Counted from the first letter of the stretch, positions 53,452 to 62,640 are shown. The stretch: DNA of 64,000 nt from CAJKWP01 sp964554475 (GCA_964554475.1 CAZKOT010000001.1:10437-74436), one strand, 5' to 3'. Notes: a model not told the origin generated them from the letters alone. Made by a program: numbers and translations.

Positions 53452-54765
53452 TTATTCATTTACTACTTTTTTTTGTTCAATTGCATTTTCTTCTTTTTCA
53501 TTAATATTATTTTCTTTCTTAAATTCAAAAATTGCCTCACCACGATTTAAAATAAAATTTTCATCAATGGTAATTTTTGAAACATTATGCTTACTTGGAA
53601 CATCAAACATAATGTTTAGCATATAATCTTCCAAAATTGTGCGAAGACCTCTTGCGCCTGTTTTTAAATCAATAGCTTTTTTTGCAATAGCAAGAATTGC
53701 CTTGTCTTCAAATATTATTTCAATATCTTCCATTTTAAACATTTTCTTGTATTGTTTGATTATAGCATTTTTTGGTTCGGTTAAAATTTTAACCAAAGCA
53801 TCATTTGTTAAGCTGTGAAGTCCAACAACAATTGGAAGTCGCCCAACAAATTCTGGAATTAGTCCAAATTTAATTAAGTCTTGTGGTTGTAAATTTTTTA
53901 TTATTTGAATATCATCATATTCTTCTTTTTTTGTTTTAATTACAGCATTAAAGCCCAGTGTAGATTCATTAATGCGCTTTTCAACAATTTTATCGAGCCC
54001 AACAAAAGCACCCCCACAAATAAAAAGAATATTTGTTGTGTCAATTTGAATAACTTCTTGATGAGGATGTTTTCTTCCACCTTGTGGAGGAACTGAAGCA
54101 ATAGTACTTTCAAGAATTTTTAAAAGCGCTTGTTGAACACCTTCACCAGAAACATCCCGCGTAATTGAAACATTTTGAGTTTTGCGTGCAATTTTATCAA
54201 TTTCATCAATATAAACAATTCCTCTTTGAGCTTTTGCAATATCATAATCAGCATTTTGAATTAGTTTCAAAAGAATGTTTTCTACGTCATCGCCAACATA
54301 ACCTGCTTCTGTTAACGTTGTTGCATCTGCCGAAGCAAAAGGAACTTTTAAAATTCGTGCTAAAGTTTTTGCAAGAAGTGTTTTTCCACAGCCAGTTGGT
54401 CCCACAAGTAAAACATTACTTTTTTCAAGTTCAACAAATTCCTCGCTCTTTTCCTTTTCTTTGTTAGAATTTATATTATAATTAATTCGTTTATAATGAT
54501 TGTAAACAGCAACTGAAAGCACCCGTTTTGCATCTTCTTGCCCAATAATATATTTATCAAGTTGATCCTTAATTTCAAGTGGGGTTGGCAAAACAATTTC
54601 ATTTTCGAAACCTTTTTGAACCTTATCTTCCTTCATAATTTCTTTGCAAATATCAACGCACTCATCACAAATAAAAGCATCACCGGCAGGGTTAGCAATA
54701 AGTCTTTTTGCCAAATTTTGAGTTTTTCCACAAAATGAACATGAAAATTTGTTATCGGTTTTCAA
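53452..54765 (-). CDS. clpX: ATP-dependent Clp protease ATP-binding subunit ClpX
   Basis: A 437-residue AAA+ unfoldase that feeds substrates to ClpP. The N-terminal zinc-binding domain has four cysteines in FSCSFCGKTQ and FICDECVDIC (residues about 8-41). Walker A is GPTGCGKTLLAKTLA (about 122), Walker B IVYIDEIDKIA (about 185), and the pore loop EAGYVGDDVEN (about 155) and the ClpP-docking/sensor segments are present. GARGLRTILED lies near the C-terminus. The start is a TTG (54763-54765) with AGAGG 9 bases upstream. It has its own promoter about 215 bases upstream and follows tig and clpP in the usual order. Confidence 0.96.
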   Translation of the reverse strand: MKTDNKFSCSFCGKTQNLAKRLIANPAGDAFICDECVDICKEIMKEDKVQKGFENEIVLPTPLEIKDQLDKYIIGQEDAKRVLSVAVYNHYKRINYNINSNKEKEKSEEFVELEKSNVLLVGPTGCGKTLLAKTLARILKVPFASADATTLTEAGYVGDDVENILLKLIQNADYDIAKAQRGIVYIDEIDKIARKTQNVSITRDVSGEGVQQALLKILESTIASVPPQGGRKHPHQEVIQIDTTNILFICGGAFVGLDKIVEKRINESTLGFNAVIKTKKEEYDDIQIIKNLQPQDLIKFGLIPEFVGRLPIVVGLHSLTNDALVKILTEPKNAIIKQYKKMFKMEDIEIIFEDKAILAIAKKAIDLKTGARGLRTILEDYMLNIMFDVPSKHNVSKITIDENFILNRGEAIFEFKKENNINEKEENAIEQKKVVNE

Positions 54766-54979
54766 TATTAATACCTCTTTCTACTTCATATTATTAACTT
54801 TTGTTAATTTTTGTTTTTCAATTTTTATTTATCTTCTTTAAATTATATTAATTCATTCATCATAAGTAGATGCGTTATTATTATGTTTCTTTTCTATTCT
54901 TTTGTATTAATAAGTTTCACAAGCAAGGAAAATTTAAGTTTTACACAATGAAATCTTTACTTTTGTTACACACCCTAAC

Positions 54980-55008
54980 ACTTTAATTGAAATTTTAATT
55001 TTTGTCAA
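54980..55008 (-). promoter_or_regulatory. promoter of clpX with long leader
   Basis: Minus strand: perfect TTGACA, 17-base spacer, TAAAGT. The predicted 5' leader to the clpX TTG is about 205 bases; nothing recognisable (no CtsR repeat) was found in it. Confidence 0.6.
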
Positions 55009-55050
55009 TGGCTAGCAACTAAACTTCATATTTAAATAAAGGTCGAATTT

Positions 55051-55629
55051 TTATCTTTTTTCAAAAATCTTGTCAATAATTCCATAAGTGAGCGCTTCTT
55101 GAGAACTCATGTAAAAATCTCTATCGGTATCCTTTTCTATTTTTTCCAATTTTTGTCCCGTTCTTTCGCTTAAAATAAAATTTATTTTTTCTTTAATTTT
55201 TTGAATGTGTTTTGCTTGAATTTCAATGTCACTTGCCTGCCCTTGTGCCCCTCCTAAAGGTTGATGAATCATAATTTCACTATTGGGAAGAGCAAAACGC
55301 TTTCCCTTTGTTCCGCTTGCCAAAATGAATGCTCCCATTGATGCCGCAAGACCAACACAAATTGTTGAAACATTACATTTTATATAATTAATTGTATCAA
55401 ATATTGCAAGACCCGCACTGACACTTCCACCAGGGGAATTAATGTAAAGAAAAATATCCTTATCGGGATTTTTCCCTTCTAAATAAATGAGTTGAGCAAC
55501 AACAATATTAGCCACTGAATCATTTATTTCTCCTGTTAAAAAAACAATTCTATCTTCAAGTAAACGGGAATAAATATCATACGAACGTTCCCCGTAACTT
55601 GTTTGGTCAACAACCATTGGAATTAACAT
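55051..55629 (-). CDS. clpP: ATP-dependent Clp protease proteolytic subunit
   Basis: A 192-residue serine peptidase forming the ClpP tetradecamer. The catalytic triad is visible: Ser in GLAASMGAFILASG (about 97), His in EIMIHQPLGG (about 122) and Asp in DTDRDFYMSSQEA (about 171). YINSPGGSVSAGLAI forms the oxyanion and substrate-binding strand. The ATG at 55627-55629 is chosen because AAGGAG lies 9 bases upstream; the ATG two codons earlier is only 3 bases from it. It lies 30 bases behind tig on the same strand and is probably co-transcribed with it. Confidence 0.96.
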   Translation of the reverse strand: MLIPMVVDQTSYGERSYDIYSRLLEDRIVFLTGEINDSVANIVVAQLIYLEGKNPDKDIFLYINSPGGSVSAGLAIFDTINYIKCNVSTICVGLAASMGAFILASGTKGKRFALPNSEIMIHQPLGGAQGQASDIEIQAKHIQKIKEKINFILSERTGQKLEKIEKDTDRDFYMSSQEALTYGIIDKIFEKR

Positions 55630-55659
55630 AATCATTATCTCCTTAAAATTAAGATTTAT

Positions 55660-56940
55660 TTAAATTATAGTGTTATTTTTCTCCAAAAAGTCAATTACTT
55701 TATCCATTAATAATTCATTTTTAAAATAGTTTATTTGCTTTTCGCCAAGTGATTTTGTGTAATCCTCAAGTGATTTTTTATATTTTGATGCCAAATCGGT
55801 TAATTTTACTTTTAATTCTTCATCTGTTACATCAAGTTTTTCTTTTTTAATCAATTCTTCTAAAACCAATCTTGTTGTAACCATTTCTTTTGCTTGTTCT
55901 CTTTTTTCTTCGCGTAACTTTTCAACAGTTGTATTTGACCATTTCAAATAATCATCAAGTTTAACATTTTGGTAAGAAAGCCTTGTTTCAAAATCCTGTA
56001 AAAACAAATCAAGTTGTCTTTCTGTTAAAACATCTGGAATTTCAACCTGCGAATTTTTTACAACAGCTTCAATTAAACGATTTTCATTGTCTTTTTTTAT
56101 GTGCTCATTAAGAGTTTCTATTAAATGCTTTTTAATATCATTCTTATAATCCTCAAGCTTATCAAATTCGCTTACTTCGCTTGCAAATTTATCATTAAGT
56201 TCGGGCAATTGTTTTTCTTCAATTTTTTTCACTGTAACTTCGAACTTTGCTTTTTTATCAGCAAGTTCTGATGCTGCATAATCTTTTGGAAATGAAACAA
56301 TGACATCTTTTTTTTCATCAACTTTCATTCCAACAACCTGCTCTTCAAAGTTGTCAATAAAACTTTTAGAACCAAGTTCAAGCCTATGGTCTTTTGCCGA
56401 ACCTCCTTTAAACACTTTTTCATCAACACTTCCGACAAAGTCAATGGTAACAACGTCCCCTATTTTTGCCTCACGTTCAACAGGAACAAACCTGGCCTGA
56501 CGTTGTCTTGCTTGATTCAATTCTTTTTCAATTCTATTCTCATCAAGAGTTTCTTTGCTACCTTCAACTTTCAATCCTTTATATGCACCTAAAACAACCT
56601 CGGGCATACATTCAACTGTTGCATTGATTACAACTCCATTTTCATCAAAACTTTCAATTTTAATTGAAGGTTGGTCAATTGGTTCAATATGTTTTTCTTT
56701 TTCTAACGCCTCGTTATACTCTTTTGAAAAACCAATGTCAAGTGCCGTGTCAAAAAATATATTATTCCCATAATTTTGCTCAATAACTTTTCGTGGTGCC
56801 TTGCCTTTTCTAAAACCCTGAACTGAATATTTTTCCTTTGTTTCTTCATATGCTTCTTGTAAATATTTTTCCCACTCTTTCGCATCAATTTTGATTAAAA
56901 TTTTATACTTATTTGGGGATATTTTTTCGCTAGTATACAT
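55660..56940 (-). CDS. tig: trigger factor
   Basis: A 426-residue ribosome-associated chaperone and peptidyl-prolyl isomerase. The ribosome-binding signature GFRKGKAPRKVIEQNYG lies at about residues 41-57. The FKBP-type domain (about 150-240) includes GDVVTIDFVGSVDEKVFKGG and DNFEEQVVGMKVDEKKDVIV. The C-terminal helical arms carry EVSEFDKLEDYKNDI and the usual charged helices. The ATG at 56940 has AGAAGGAG 6 bases upstream; an in-frame ATG 18 bases earlier would bury that site. It is followed by clpP and clpX, the conserved order. Confidence 0.95.
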   Translation of the reverse strand: MYTSEKISPNKYKILIKIDAKEWEKYLQEAYEETKEKYSVQGFRKGKAPRKVIEQNYGNNIFFDTALDIGFSKEYNEALEKEKHIEPIDQPSIKIESFDENGVVINATVECMPEVVLGAYKGLKVEGSKETLDENRIEKELNQARQRQARFVPVEREAKIGDVVTIDFVGSVDEKVFKGGSAKDHRLELGSKSFIDNFEEQVVGMKVDEKKDVIVSFPKDYAASELADKKAKFEVTVKKIEEKQLPELNDKFASEVSEFDKLEDYKNDIKKHLIETLNEHIKKDNENRLIEAVVKNSQVEIPDVLTERQLDLFLQDFETRLSYQNVKLDDYLKWSNTTVEKLREEKREQAKEMVTTRLVLEELIKKEKLDVTDEELKVKLTDLASKYKKSLEDYTKSLGEKQINYFKNELLMDKVIDFLEKNNTII

Positions 56941-57071
56941 TTTTTCTCCTTCTGTCATTTATATAACATGTTTATAATTATATCTATTTTTTTAAAAAAC
57001 TTAATTAAAAATTATGTTTTAAAACTTCGAATTTTATATTAATCCTAATATTCAAAAAATAATTTAATAAT

Positions 57072-57365
57072 TTACAGAGCAATAACGCCCGGGAAACTTA
57101 AAATAAAAAGTATTGCAATTATAGTTACCGCAATTGCATAAAGCACGTACCAAACTGGTTTACGTTTAGTTCGAACAAAAAAGAATGCTGCCAAACATGT
57201 AACAACAATTGACACTGCCTCTCCAATTCTCAAAGTAACATAAGCAATATCAGAACTAATCTTAACCCAACCAAAAATGTTGTAAAGCAAAAGTGCTGTT
57301 GCAATAAGCATCACGCCAATAAAAGCAATTAAATAAACCGTTCTTTTTGCATTTAAATCATTCAT
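57072..57365 (-). CDS. small hypothetical membrane protein
   Basis: A 97-residue protein with three predicted membrane helices (about residues 9-29, 44-65 and 70-93) joined by short loops. One loop is the basic RTKRKP, which places it on the cytoplasmic side. I do not recognise a family. AAGGAG lies 6 bases before the ATG, and a good promoter is just upstream at 57397-57425, so it is expressed as a single gene between the rluD-lspA group and tig. Confidence 0.72.
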   Translation of the reverse strand: MNDLNAKRTVYLIAFIGVMLIATALLLYNIFGWVKISSDIAYVTLRIGEAVSIVVTCLAAFFFVRTKRKPVWYVLYAIAVTIIAILFILSFPGVIAL

Positions 57366-57396
57366 CTAAATCTCCTTTTTTTTAAAAACCTATCAA

Positions 57397-57425
57397 AGTT
57401 TAACAAAACTAAAACATTTTGTCAA
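57397..57425 (-). promoter_or_regulatory. sigma-A type promoter within a palindrome
   Basis: Minus strand: perfect TTGACA, 17-base spacer, TAAACT, 32 bases before the start at 57365. The -35 lies inside the perfect palindrome ACATTTTG-A-CAAAATGT (57414-57430, minus strand), which could be an operator or a terminator arm of the upstream gene. Confidence 0.6.
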
Positions 57426-57512
57426 AATGTTTTTTTTACTTCTTATTTTTTATAGTTTTAATATTCTTATTTTTTATAAAAACTGAGTAAAAATATAGAA
57501 TAATCATAAATT

Positions 57513-57612
57513 NNNNNNNNNNNNNNNNNNNNNNNNNNNNNNNNNNNNNNNNNNNNNNNNNNNNNNNNNNNNNNNNNNNNNNNNNNNNNNNNNNNNNNNN
57601 NNNNNNNNNNNN
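57513..57612. other. scaffold gap (100 N)
   Basis: Exactly 100 N, cutting the 3' end of the rluD-type gene. The reading frame that continues through it to 57467 is not reliable. Confidence 0.99.
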
Positions 57613-58480
57613 CAAAATATTCCGGCAACTTTGTTTCAAAGCTTAAAATTTTTCCACTTGAGGGTGACTTGAATTCAATTTTGTAAGCGTGTAGTAATTG
57701 CCCTTTGCCGAAAATTTTAATATTTCCGCCATATAATTCATCTCCCACAATAGGATGACCCAAATGAGATGAATGCACTCTTATTTGATGAGTTCTACCC
57801 GTGTCCAAAACAAACTCAACAAAACAAAAGGAAGCAAATCTTTCCAAAACTTTGTAATGGGTAACAGCAGTTTTTTTCTCGCCTAAAGTATAAACCGTCA
57901 TTTTTTTTCTATCTTTTAAACTTCTTCCAAAGCCTGTCTTAATTGTTCCGCTATCTTCTTTAAAATTTCCGCTAACAATTGCCAAATAATGTCTTTTGCA
58001 TGTTTTGTTTTTGATTTGCTCTGCCAAATTTTCATGTGCTTTATTATTTTTTGCAACAATTAAAAGTCCGCTTGTATCTTTGTCTAAACGATGAACAATG
58101 CCAGGACGAACATCATTATCACTAAGTTTTTTAAAATGAAATAATAATGCATTAACCAAAGTTCCTGAATGGTTTCCCGCGGCGGGGTGAACGACCATTC
58201 CACGCATTTTATTAATTACAGCTAAATCATCATCTTCATAAATAATTTCAATTTTAATATTTTCGGGAGTTAAATCTGATTTTGGCTCTTCATAATGAAA
58301 AATTATCTTGTCTTTTATACATAATTTTTCACCCGCTTTAACTTTTTTACCATTTAAAAAAACTTGCCCGTTTTCAATTGAATTTTTAATTTGTGAACGA
58401 GAAAGTTTTGTTTTTTCACTTAAAAAAATATCAAGACGTTTGTCAATATCTTCGACGGTGATTACAAAATCAAAATTCAT
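57613..58480 (-). CDS. rluD: 23S rRNA pseudouridine synthase, RluD type, 3' end in gap
   Basis: About 289 residues are visible before the N gap, close to the full length of the family, so only the last few residues are missing. An N-terminal S4 RNA-binding domain (about 9-60, DKRLDIFLSEKTKLSRSQI) is followed by the catalytic domain. This has GIVHRLDKDTSGLLIVAKN (catalytic Asp in HRLDKDTSG, about 129-137), TGRTHQIRVHSSHLGHPIVG and a closing strand before LPEYF. RluD enzymes modify helix 69 of 23S rRNA; RluA/C subtypes cannot be excluded. AGGT lies before the ATG, and the gene starts 1 base after the lspA stop codon, so they are coupled. Confidence 0.9.
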
Positions 58481-58481
58481 T

Positions 58482-58967
58482 TTATAACCTCGTTTTTTTT
58501 CTTAATCGCGGATAAACAAAGAGAAAATAAATACAAAACAAAATGACGCCAAACGTTAAAGCAATATCAGCGACATTAAAAATAGGAAAATTTATAAACT
58601 CAAATTTAAAAAAATCACGAACGTGTCCCAAAACAATTCTGTCTGCTAAATTCCCAACCGCTCCCCCAACAATAAGTCCGTAGGCAATTGAGTATAGTTT
58701 ATTTTTTTCATCGTGAAAATGATTGAAGATTATTAAAATAACCAAGAAAACTATTGATATGATGGTCAAAAGCCAAGTGTGCTCAGAAAGAATACTCCAC
58801 GCTGCCCCCGTGTTTGTCTGAAATTCAATGCTTAACACATTAGGAATAACATCAAAAAATCTCTCTGTTAACAAATATTTTGTTAATTGATCCACTATTA
58901 CAACAATTAAAAAAATAAATAATGCAATTAATGCATGTGTCTTATTAATATTTAACTTAAATTTCAT
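58482..58967 (-). CDS. lspA: lipoprotein signal peptidase
   Basis: A 161-residue signal peptidase II with four membrane helices (about 12-30, 64-84, 92-115 and 130-152). Conserved motifs are VVDQLTKYLL (about 22-31), TNTGAAWSIL (about 51-60), GGAVGNLADRIVLGHVRDFF with the first catalytic Asp, and FNVADIALTFG with the second. It cleaves prolipoproteins such as the giant lipobox protein in this window. It is coupled to the rluD-type gene downstream, a common pairing in Bacillota. The ribosome binding site is AAGGA at an unusually long distance (about 14 bases). Confidence 0.95.
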   Translation of the reverse strand: MKFKLNINKTHALIALFIFLIVVIVDQLTKYLLTERFFDVIPNVLSIEFQTNTGAAWSILSEHTWLLTIISIVFLVILIIFNHFHDEKNKLYSIAYGLIVGGAVGNLADRIVLGHVRDFFKFEFINFPIFNVADIALTFGVILFCIYFLFVYPRLRKKTRL

Positions 58968-59061
58968 TATTAATTATTTTTTCCTTCTATAAGATTTGAA
59001 TAATATTATTTCTAAATTTTAATACATTAAAGATAAAAAGTAAAGAATTATAACAACAAGC

Positions 59062-59403
59062 TTATTCCTCTTCATCAATTAGCGAACAGTAGTATTTTTC
59101 GTCTTCAAGTTTTTTTATGCTTCCTTCAAGAGCAAAAATTGCTCCTGAAATAAAATCTAATGCCCTGACCCTATCGGTAATGTTAAAGCCCGAAAGGTCA
59201 ATAATAACAACTCCTTTTTCTTTTAATTCATCCAAAATTTGTTGAACTTGAAGTTGAGAGGAAGCAAAACGGGTTGAAGGGGTTCGTGTGCGAAATTTTT
59301 TCAAATCAAAACTTGCACCCTCTGTTTTTTTCTCACCTTGCAGAGTTGCTTTTCCTTCGTCTTCAAATCCAAATGCTTTAAAAATTTTATCCAAGAAACC
59401 CAT
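59062..59403 (-). CDS. sepF: cell division protein SepF
   Basis: A 113-residue protein with the two SepF parts. The first is an N-terminal amphipathic membrane-binding helix (MGFLDKIFKAFGF). After a short linker comes the C-terminal domain (about 40-110: VQQILDELKEKGVVIIDLSG, DRVRALDFISGAIFALEG) that binds FtsZ and polymerises into rings. SepF tethers FtsZ to the membrane at the division site. The linker is shorter than in Bacillus SepF. GAGGA lies 7 bases before the ATG. It lies 94 bases upstream of lspA on the same strand. Confidence 0.93.
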   Translation of the reverse strand: MGFLDKIFKAFGFEDEGKATLQGEKKTEGASFDLKKFRTRTPSTRFASSQLQVQQILDELKEKGVVIIDLSGFNITDRVRALDFISGAIFALEGSIKKLEDEKYYCSLIDEEE

Positions 59404-59526
59404 AAAAATTCCTCAAATAATTTTAGCACAAATTACGAAAAATCTAAATTGTTTTTTTGTTTAATCAAAAAATTCTTAAAGTCTTTTAATTTGAATTTAA
59501 ATGATTAAACTCTAAATATTTTTTAT

Positions 59527-59557
59527 AAAAAAAGCCCAAAAATTTGGGTCTTTTTTT
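59527..59557. terminator. bidirectional rho-independent terminator
   Basis: AAGCCCAAA / TTTGGGTCTT stem with A and T runs at both ends, 48 bases past the stop codon of the 59605-60198 gene on the minus strand. Confidence 0.85.
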
Positions 59558-59604
59558 CTTTAAAAAATTTATTATAAACACAATACTCTAACAAAATAAT
59601 AAAC

Positions 59605-60198
59605 TTAAATGGTTAACTCTTTTTCAATAACTGGCTCTTGATCATATTCAAGTCCTTGTTCAAATTTTGCCAAACAAGAAAGTGCAATGATTCGGTCGTT
59701 TGCTTTTTTCTCCAATTTTTGATATTTATGATCCGTGTTAATATTAATATCACTAATTAATTCATATGCAACATCTGCTGCTCGATAACCCGTCCAAGAA
59801 TCAAAATTACCAACAAAATCTTCATTTAAGTAGTCTTTGGGATTTTTTTCTCTTAATTTTAAAACCTGTAATGCTAGTGATGCGGTTTGATTTTCCCGTG
59901 GGAGAAAATGAAGCACATCCGAAACTAACTCGGAGTCACCGTTTAAGCAAAAGTTTTTAAAAACAGAATTTTGTACTGTCTTGTTTATTGCATTATCTTT
60001 TTTAAAACTTTTTGGTGAGTTCATTTCTTTTTTAAAATCATTGTGAATTAAAAGTATTATATTTCTTCCATTTTCAGAAATTCTTAAATATATTTTGTGA
60101 ATTTCCTTTTCGCATTTTTCTTCACGAAAATTACAATACCATTCTGAACCTTTTATTTCTTCACCTTTTTCATTTTCTAAACAATATTTTTTTTGCAC
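59605..60198 (-). CDS. hypothetical protein, 197 aa
   Basis: A soluble 197-residue protein that I do not recognise. The N-terminal third is beta-like (KIYLRISENGRNIILLIHND) with three cysteines in the first 30 residues. The rest is helical and charged, ending in a segment around TGYRAADVAYELIS and RIIALSCLAKFEQG. The start is a GTG (60196-60198) with GGGAGG 5 bases upstream. It lies 50 bases behind the Gln/Pro-rich gene and ahead of a terminator, so it is the last gene of that unit. No membrane helix or signal peptide is visible. Confidence 0.68.
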   Translation of the reverse strand: MQKKYCLENEKGEEIKGSEWYCNFREEKCEKEIHKIYLRISENGRNIILLIHNDFKKEMNSPKSFKKDNAINKTVQNSVFKNFCLNGDSELVSDVLHFLPRENQTASLALQVLKLREKNPKDYLNEDFVGNFDSWTGYRAADVAYELISDININTDHKYQKLEKKANDRIIALSCLAKFEQGLEYDQEPVIEKELTI

Positions 60199-60248
60199 AA
60201 ATTCCTCCCTATCATAATCAAATATTTATTTTTAATTCTTATATCTTA

Positions 60249-60902
60249 CTATTCCCTATCTTCCAAAAGCTTTAACAAATAATCTCGACCTGCTGCTTTT
60301 GCATTATCACTCCCGCCATTTAAACCTGGAAGAGCAAAATTATTAACTCCAGCATTACTACTACCAGAAGATTTTTGTGCCGTTGGTTTTGGCGGAAGAG
60401 CTACTTCAGGAGTAGAAGGATTTTCAACCTTATTAGTAAAAACAGGTTGCGACTGAGGTTGTTGATATTGTGGTGGAGAAGATGGCATTTGAGGTGTTAT
60501 TGGGGGAGGATTTTTTAAATCAGGCTGTTGTTGATTAAACATTGGTTGCTGATACATAGAATTGTTATACATCTGTTGAGGCGGAAACATATTTTGATTG
60601 TAATACATTTGTTGTTGGGATTGCATAGGATTAAAAAAACCGTGACTTATGTTAATTCCTCTTTCTGCAAGCATATGTGCACCTTGATTTACCAAAATGC
60701 TTTCAATTTCACCAAGTTTTTGTGATAAATTCATCCTTAGCATACTATTACTTCTATCATTCCTAACTAAAGTCATGAGAGTGTCAACAATATTCGTAAT
60801 TGACAACAAATTGTTAATAACAATCATGTTATCACCATATAACATTATCATATTGTCATTACTAATGTTTTTTAAAGTTTCTTCAAAATCTTTTAACAAC
60901 AT
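60249..60902 (-). CDS. hypothetical protein with Gln/Pro-rich C-terminal half
   Basis: A 217-residue protein. Residues 1-85 form a helical domain (NNLLSITNIVDTLMTLVRND, LSQKLGEIESILVNQG). Residues about 90-175 are low-complexity, rich in Gln, Pro, Met, Asn and Tyr (QQQMYYNQNMFPPQQ), and surely disordered. A short C-terminal helix (AGRDYLLKLLEDRE) could be a docking motif. This build suggests a scaffold or adaptor. I know no family. GGGAGGTG precedes the ATG. It lies between the ParM-like gene, from which it is parted by a terminator, and the 197-residue unknown. Confidence 0.68.
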   Translation of the reverse strand: MLLKDFEETLKNISNDNMIMLYGDNMIVINNLLSITNIVDTLMTLVRNDRSNSMLRMNLSQKLGEIESILVNQGAHMLAERGINISHGFFNPMQSQQQMYYNQNMFPPQQMYNNSMYQQPMFNQQQPDLKNPPPITPQMPSSPPQYQQPQSQPVFTNKVENPSTPEVALPPKPTAQKSSGSSNAGVNNFALPGLNGGSDNAKAAGRDYLLKLLEDRE

Positions 60903-60956
60903 ATTTCACCTCCCATAATTTTTAATTAATTTATTTTACCACAAAATGACAAAAAT

Positions 60957-61011
60957 AAAATTCCTATCTTCATTTTACAACAAATTTTGTAATACTGCAA
61001 TAGGAATTTTT
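60957..61011. terminator. long hairpin terminator after ParM-like gene
   Basis: Outer arms AAAATTCCTAT / ATAGGAATTTT (11 base pairs) enclose 33 bases that hold an inner TTACAA/TTGTAA pair. A T-rich tail follows on the minus strand. It lies 85 bases past the stop codon of the ParM-like gene. Confidence 0.65.
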
Positions 61012-61095
61012 AAAAAATTTTCTAAAATATGAATCTTTTCACTATTATTTAAAAATCTTAGGGAAAAAAATTATTTAAAAATTTAACGGTAAAAT

Positions 61096-62145
61096 TTAAA
61101 ATAATCCTAACAAAAAGAATCCTCGAACGTTTGCCATAACTGCATTTTCTTGAATTATTAATCTGGGGTCGTTAAACAATTTTCTTAAATATTTTTCATA
61201 AAGTAACGCACCGCCTCCAGTAAGAATAATTCTAAAAAATTTGTTAAATTCAAGTCCCAATCCCATAATAGCCTCATGTACTCTTTTCGCTTGAATTTCT
61301 TTATGTTTTTCAGAAAGTGTTTCCAAATTGTAATTTCCAAAAGGAGTTTCAACAACATATGACTCTAGTAATGCAATGTCTAATTGGTGTGGATTTAACG
61401 CATAAATGCTTGCTTCTGGGAATTTATTATTCGCTTCTTCTTGAAGATCAGAAATATAATCCGAAGTTCCAATTTCAAATCCAAAAGTTCCTCGAACTCG
61501 TGATGATTCAAGTACTGCCAAGTCAGTTGTTCCCCAACCAATATCAACAACTAGTGTTCTTTGATTAAGAATTTTTTGATCAAGTTCTTTTGTTTCTGCT
61601 TTGTAAACATAATTATATAATGTTCCGAGTGGTTGTGGAACAACAATCACTTCAACAATTTCAAAATTGACGTCATCAACTTGGTCCCATTTAACTGATT
61701 TAATTGAATGCTGTCCTAAAAGACTTTGTTTAAGTTCTTCAATTATTGCTGCATTTTTAGAAAGTGTGCTTGGAATACCGGTAACAATACGCAATTTGTG
61801 ATTATTATCAGTTTTAGGATCAAGAATGCTTGTTATTGCTATTAATGCCTCAATTTTATATTGATGTGAATTATAACGTGCCTTACCTCTTCCTCCACTT
61901 CCCATTGCTTGAATATCACCAACTTCAAAAACTTCTTTATTATAAACATACATTTGATAATCGGTTTTGAAAGAATAAACTAAACCCGCATCGTTAATTT
62001 CTTTAACAGTATTACGGTAAGTTAAATTCTTATTGTCGTCTGTCCAAACTTTAATAGTTGAATTTGCGACGTCAATTCCGATAACTTTGGTAAAGTTTTT
62101 ACCAACATATTCCTTTTTTACTTCTGGTTCATTAGATTTTTTCAC
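61096..62145 (-). CDS. ParM/StbA-like actin-type ATPase
   Basis: A 349-residue actin-fold protein. Phosphate 1 motif is VIGIDVANSTIKVWT (about residues 22-36), phosphate 2 is VVDIGWGTTDLAVLES (about 199-214), and the adenosine motif is IILTGGGALLYEKYL (about 307-321). RIVTGIPSTL and EVIVVPQPLGT also fit the ParM/StbA/Alp group. Relatives polymerise and push plasmids or other DNA apart; chromosomal members are mostly unstudied. It starts at a GTG (62143-62145) with AAGGAG 8 bases upstream. It lies 18 bases behind a 158-residue unknown, so the two are an operon. No ParR-like DNA-binding partner or parC repeat set is recognisable. Whether it moves DNA or forms a cytoskeletal filament is open. 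Confidence 0.85.
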   Translation of the reverse strand: MKKSNEPEVKKEYVGKNFTKVIGIDVANSTIKVWTDDNKNLTYRNTVKEINDAGLVYSFKTDYQMYVYNKEVFEVGDIQAMGSGGRGKARYNSHQYKIEALIAITSILDPKTDNNHKLRIVTGIPSTLSKNAAIIEELKQSLLGQHSIKSVKWDQVDDVNFEIVEVIVVPQPLGTLYNYVYKAETKELDQKILNQRTLVVDIGWGTTDLAVLESSRVRGTFGFEIGTSDYISDLQEEANNKFPEASIYALNPHQLDIALLESYVVETPFGNYNLETLSEKHKEIQAKRVHEAIMGLGLEFNKFFRIILTGGGALLYEKYLRKLFNDPRLIIQENAVMANVRGFFLLGLF

Positions 62146-62163
62146 AGGTAATTCTCCTTTTTG

Positions 62164-62640
62164 CTATACTAAATTTTTTAAAACGTAACCAAAGCTATAT
62201 TGTTTTAATTTGGTGTTGTCCAATCCACCAAGTTTAACACCGAATGCTTTTTCATCTTTTAAATCTTTGAAAATTGAGGGTAGTAACCTAAATTTTTTGA
62301 ATTCCTCTGCCTTAAAAATAAGAATATCAGCAACTGAATTATTTTCATAACAAACAACTGCCAAAAAATGATTTTCGCTTTCTAAATTTAAAAGGTCTTG
62401 TGGAAATTTCACGATTTCACTTTCGACATTGTAACCAATAACAAGAAATTCACCGATGTATTTTTCTTTGCTATCAGCCGTTTTAACTGTTTGATAATTT
62501 AAGTTATTAAATGTCGTATATCCAGTAGTTCCGCAAAGATATTTAAAATCAAGTCTTGCTTTTTGATTAAGTGGCAAATCCAAAAAACCAATTTCAGCAT
62601 TTTCACTAATAATTTTATTTAATTCATTTAAAAATGACAT
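62164..62640 (-). CDS. hypothetical protein upstream of ParM-like gene
   Basis: A 158-residue soluble alpha/beta protein that I do not recognise. It has an N-terminal helix (LNELNKIISENAEIGF) and alternating strands and helices (GEFLVIGYNVESEIVKFPQD, HFLAVVCYENNSVADILIF), with a KAEEFKKFRLLPSIF segment. Nothing suggests DNA binding. AAAAGGG lies 7 bases before the ATG. Being 18 bases upstream of the ParM-like gene, it is very probably co-expressed and may be its partner. Confidence 0.68.
   Translation of the reverse strand: MSFLNELNKIISENAEIGFLDLPLNQKARLDFKYLCGTTGYTTFNNLNYQTVKTADSKEKYIGEFLVIGYNVESEIVKFPQDLLNLESENHFLAVVCYENNSVADILIFKAEEFKKFRLLPSIFKDLKDEKAFGVKLGGLDNTKLKQYSFGYVLKNLV

Noticed and set aside
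57467..57639. Continuation of rluD through the N gap
   Set aside because: The gap length is a placeholder, so the frame across it has no meaning; only the part to 57613 is supported.
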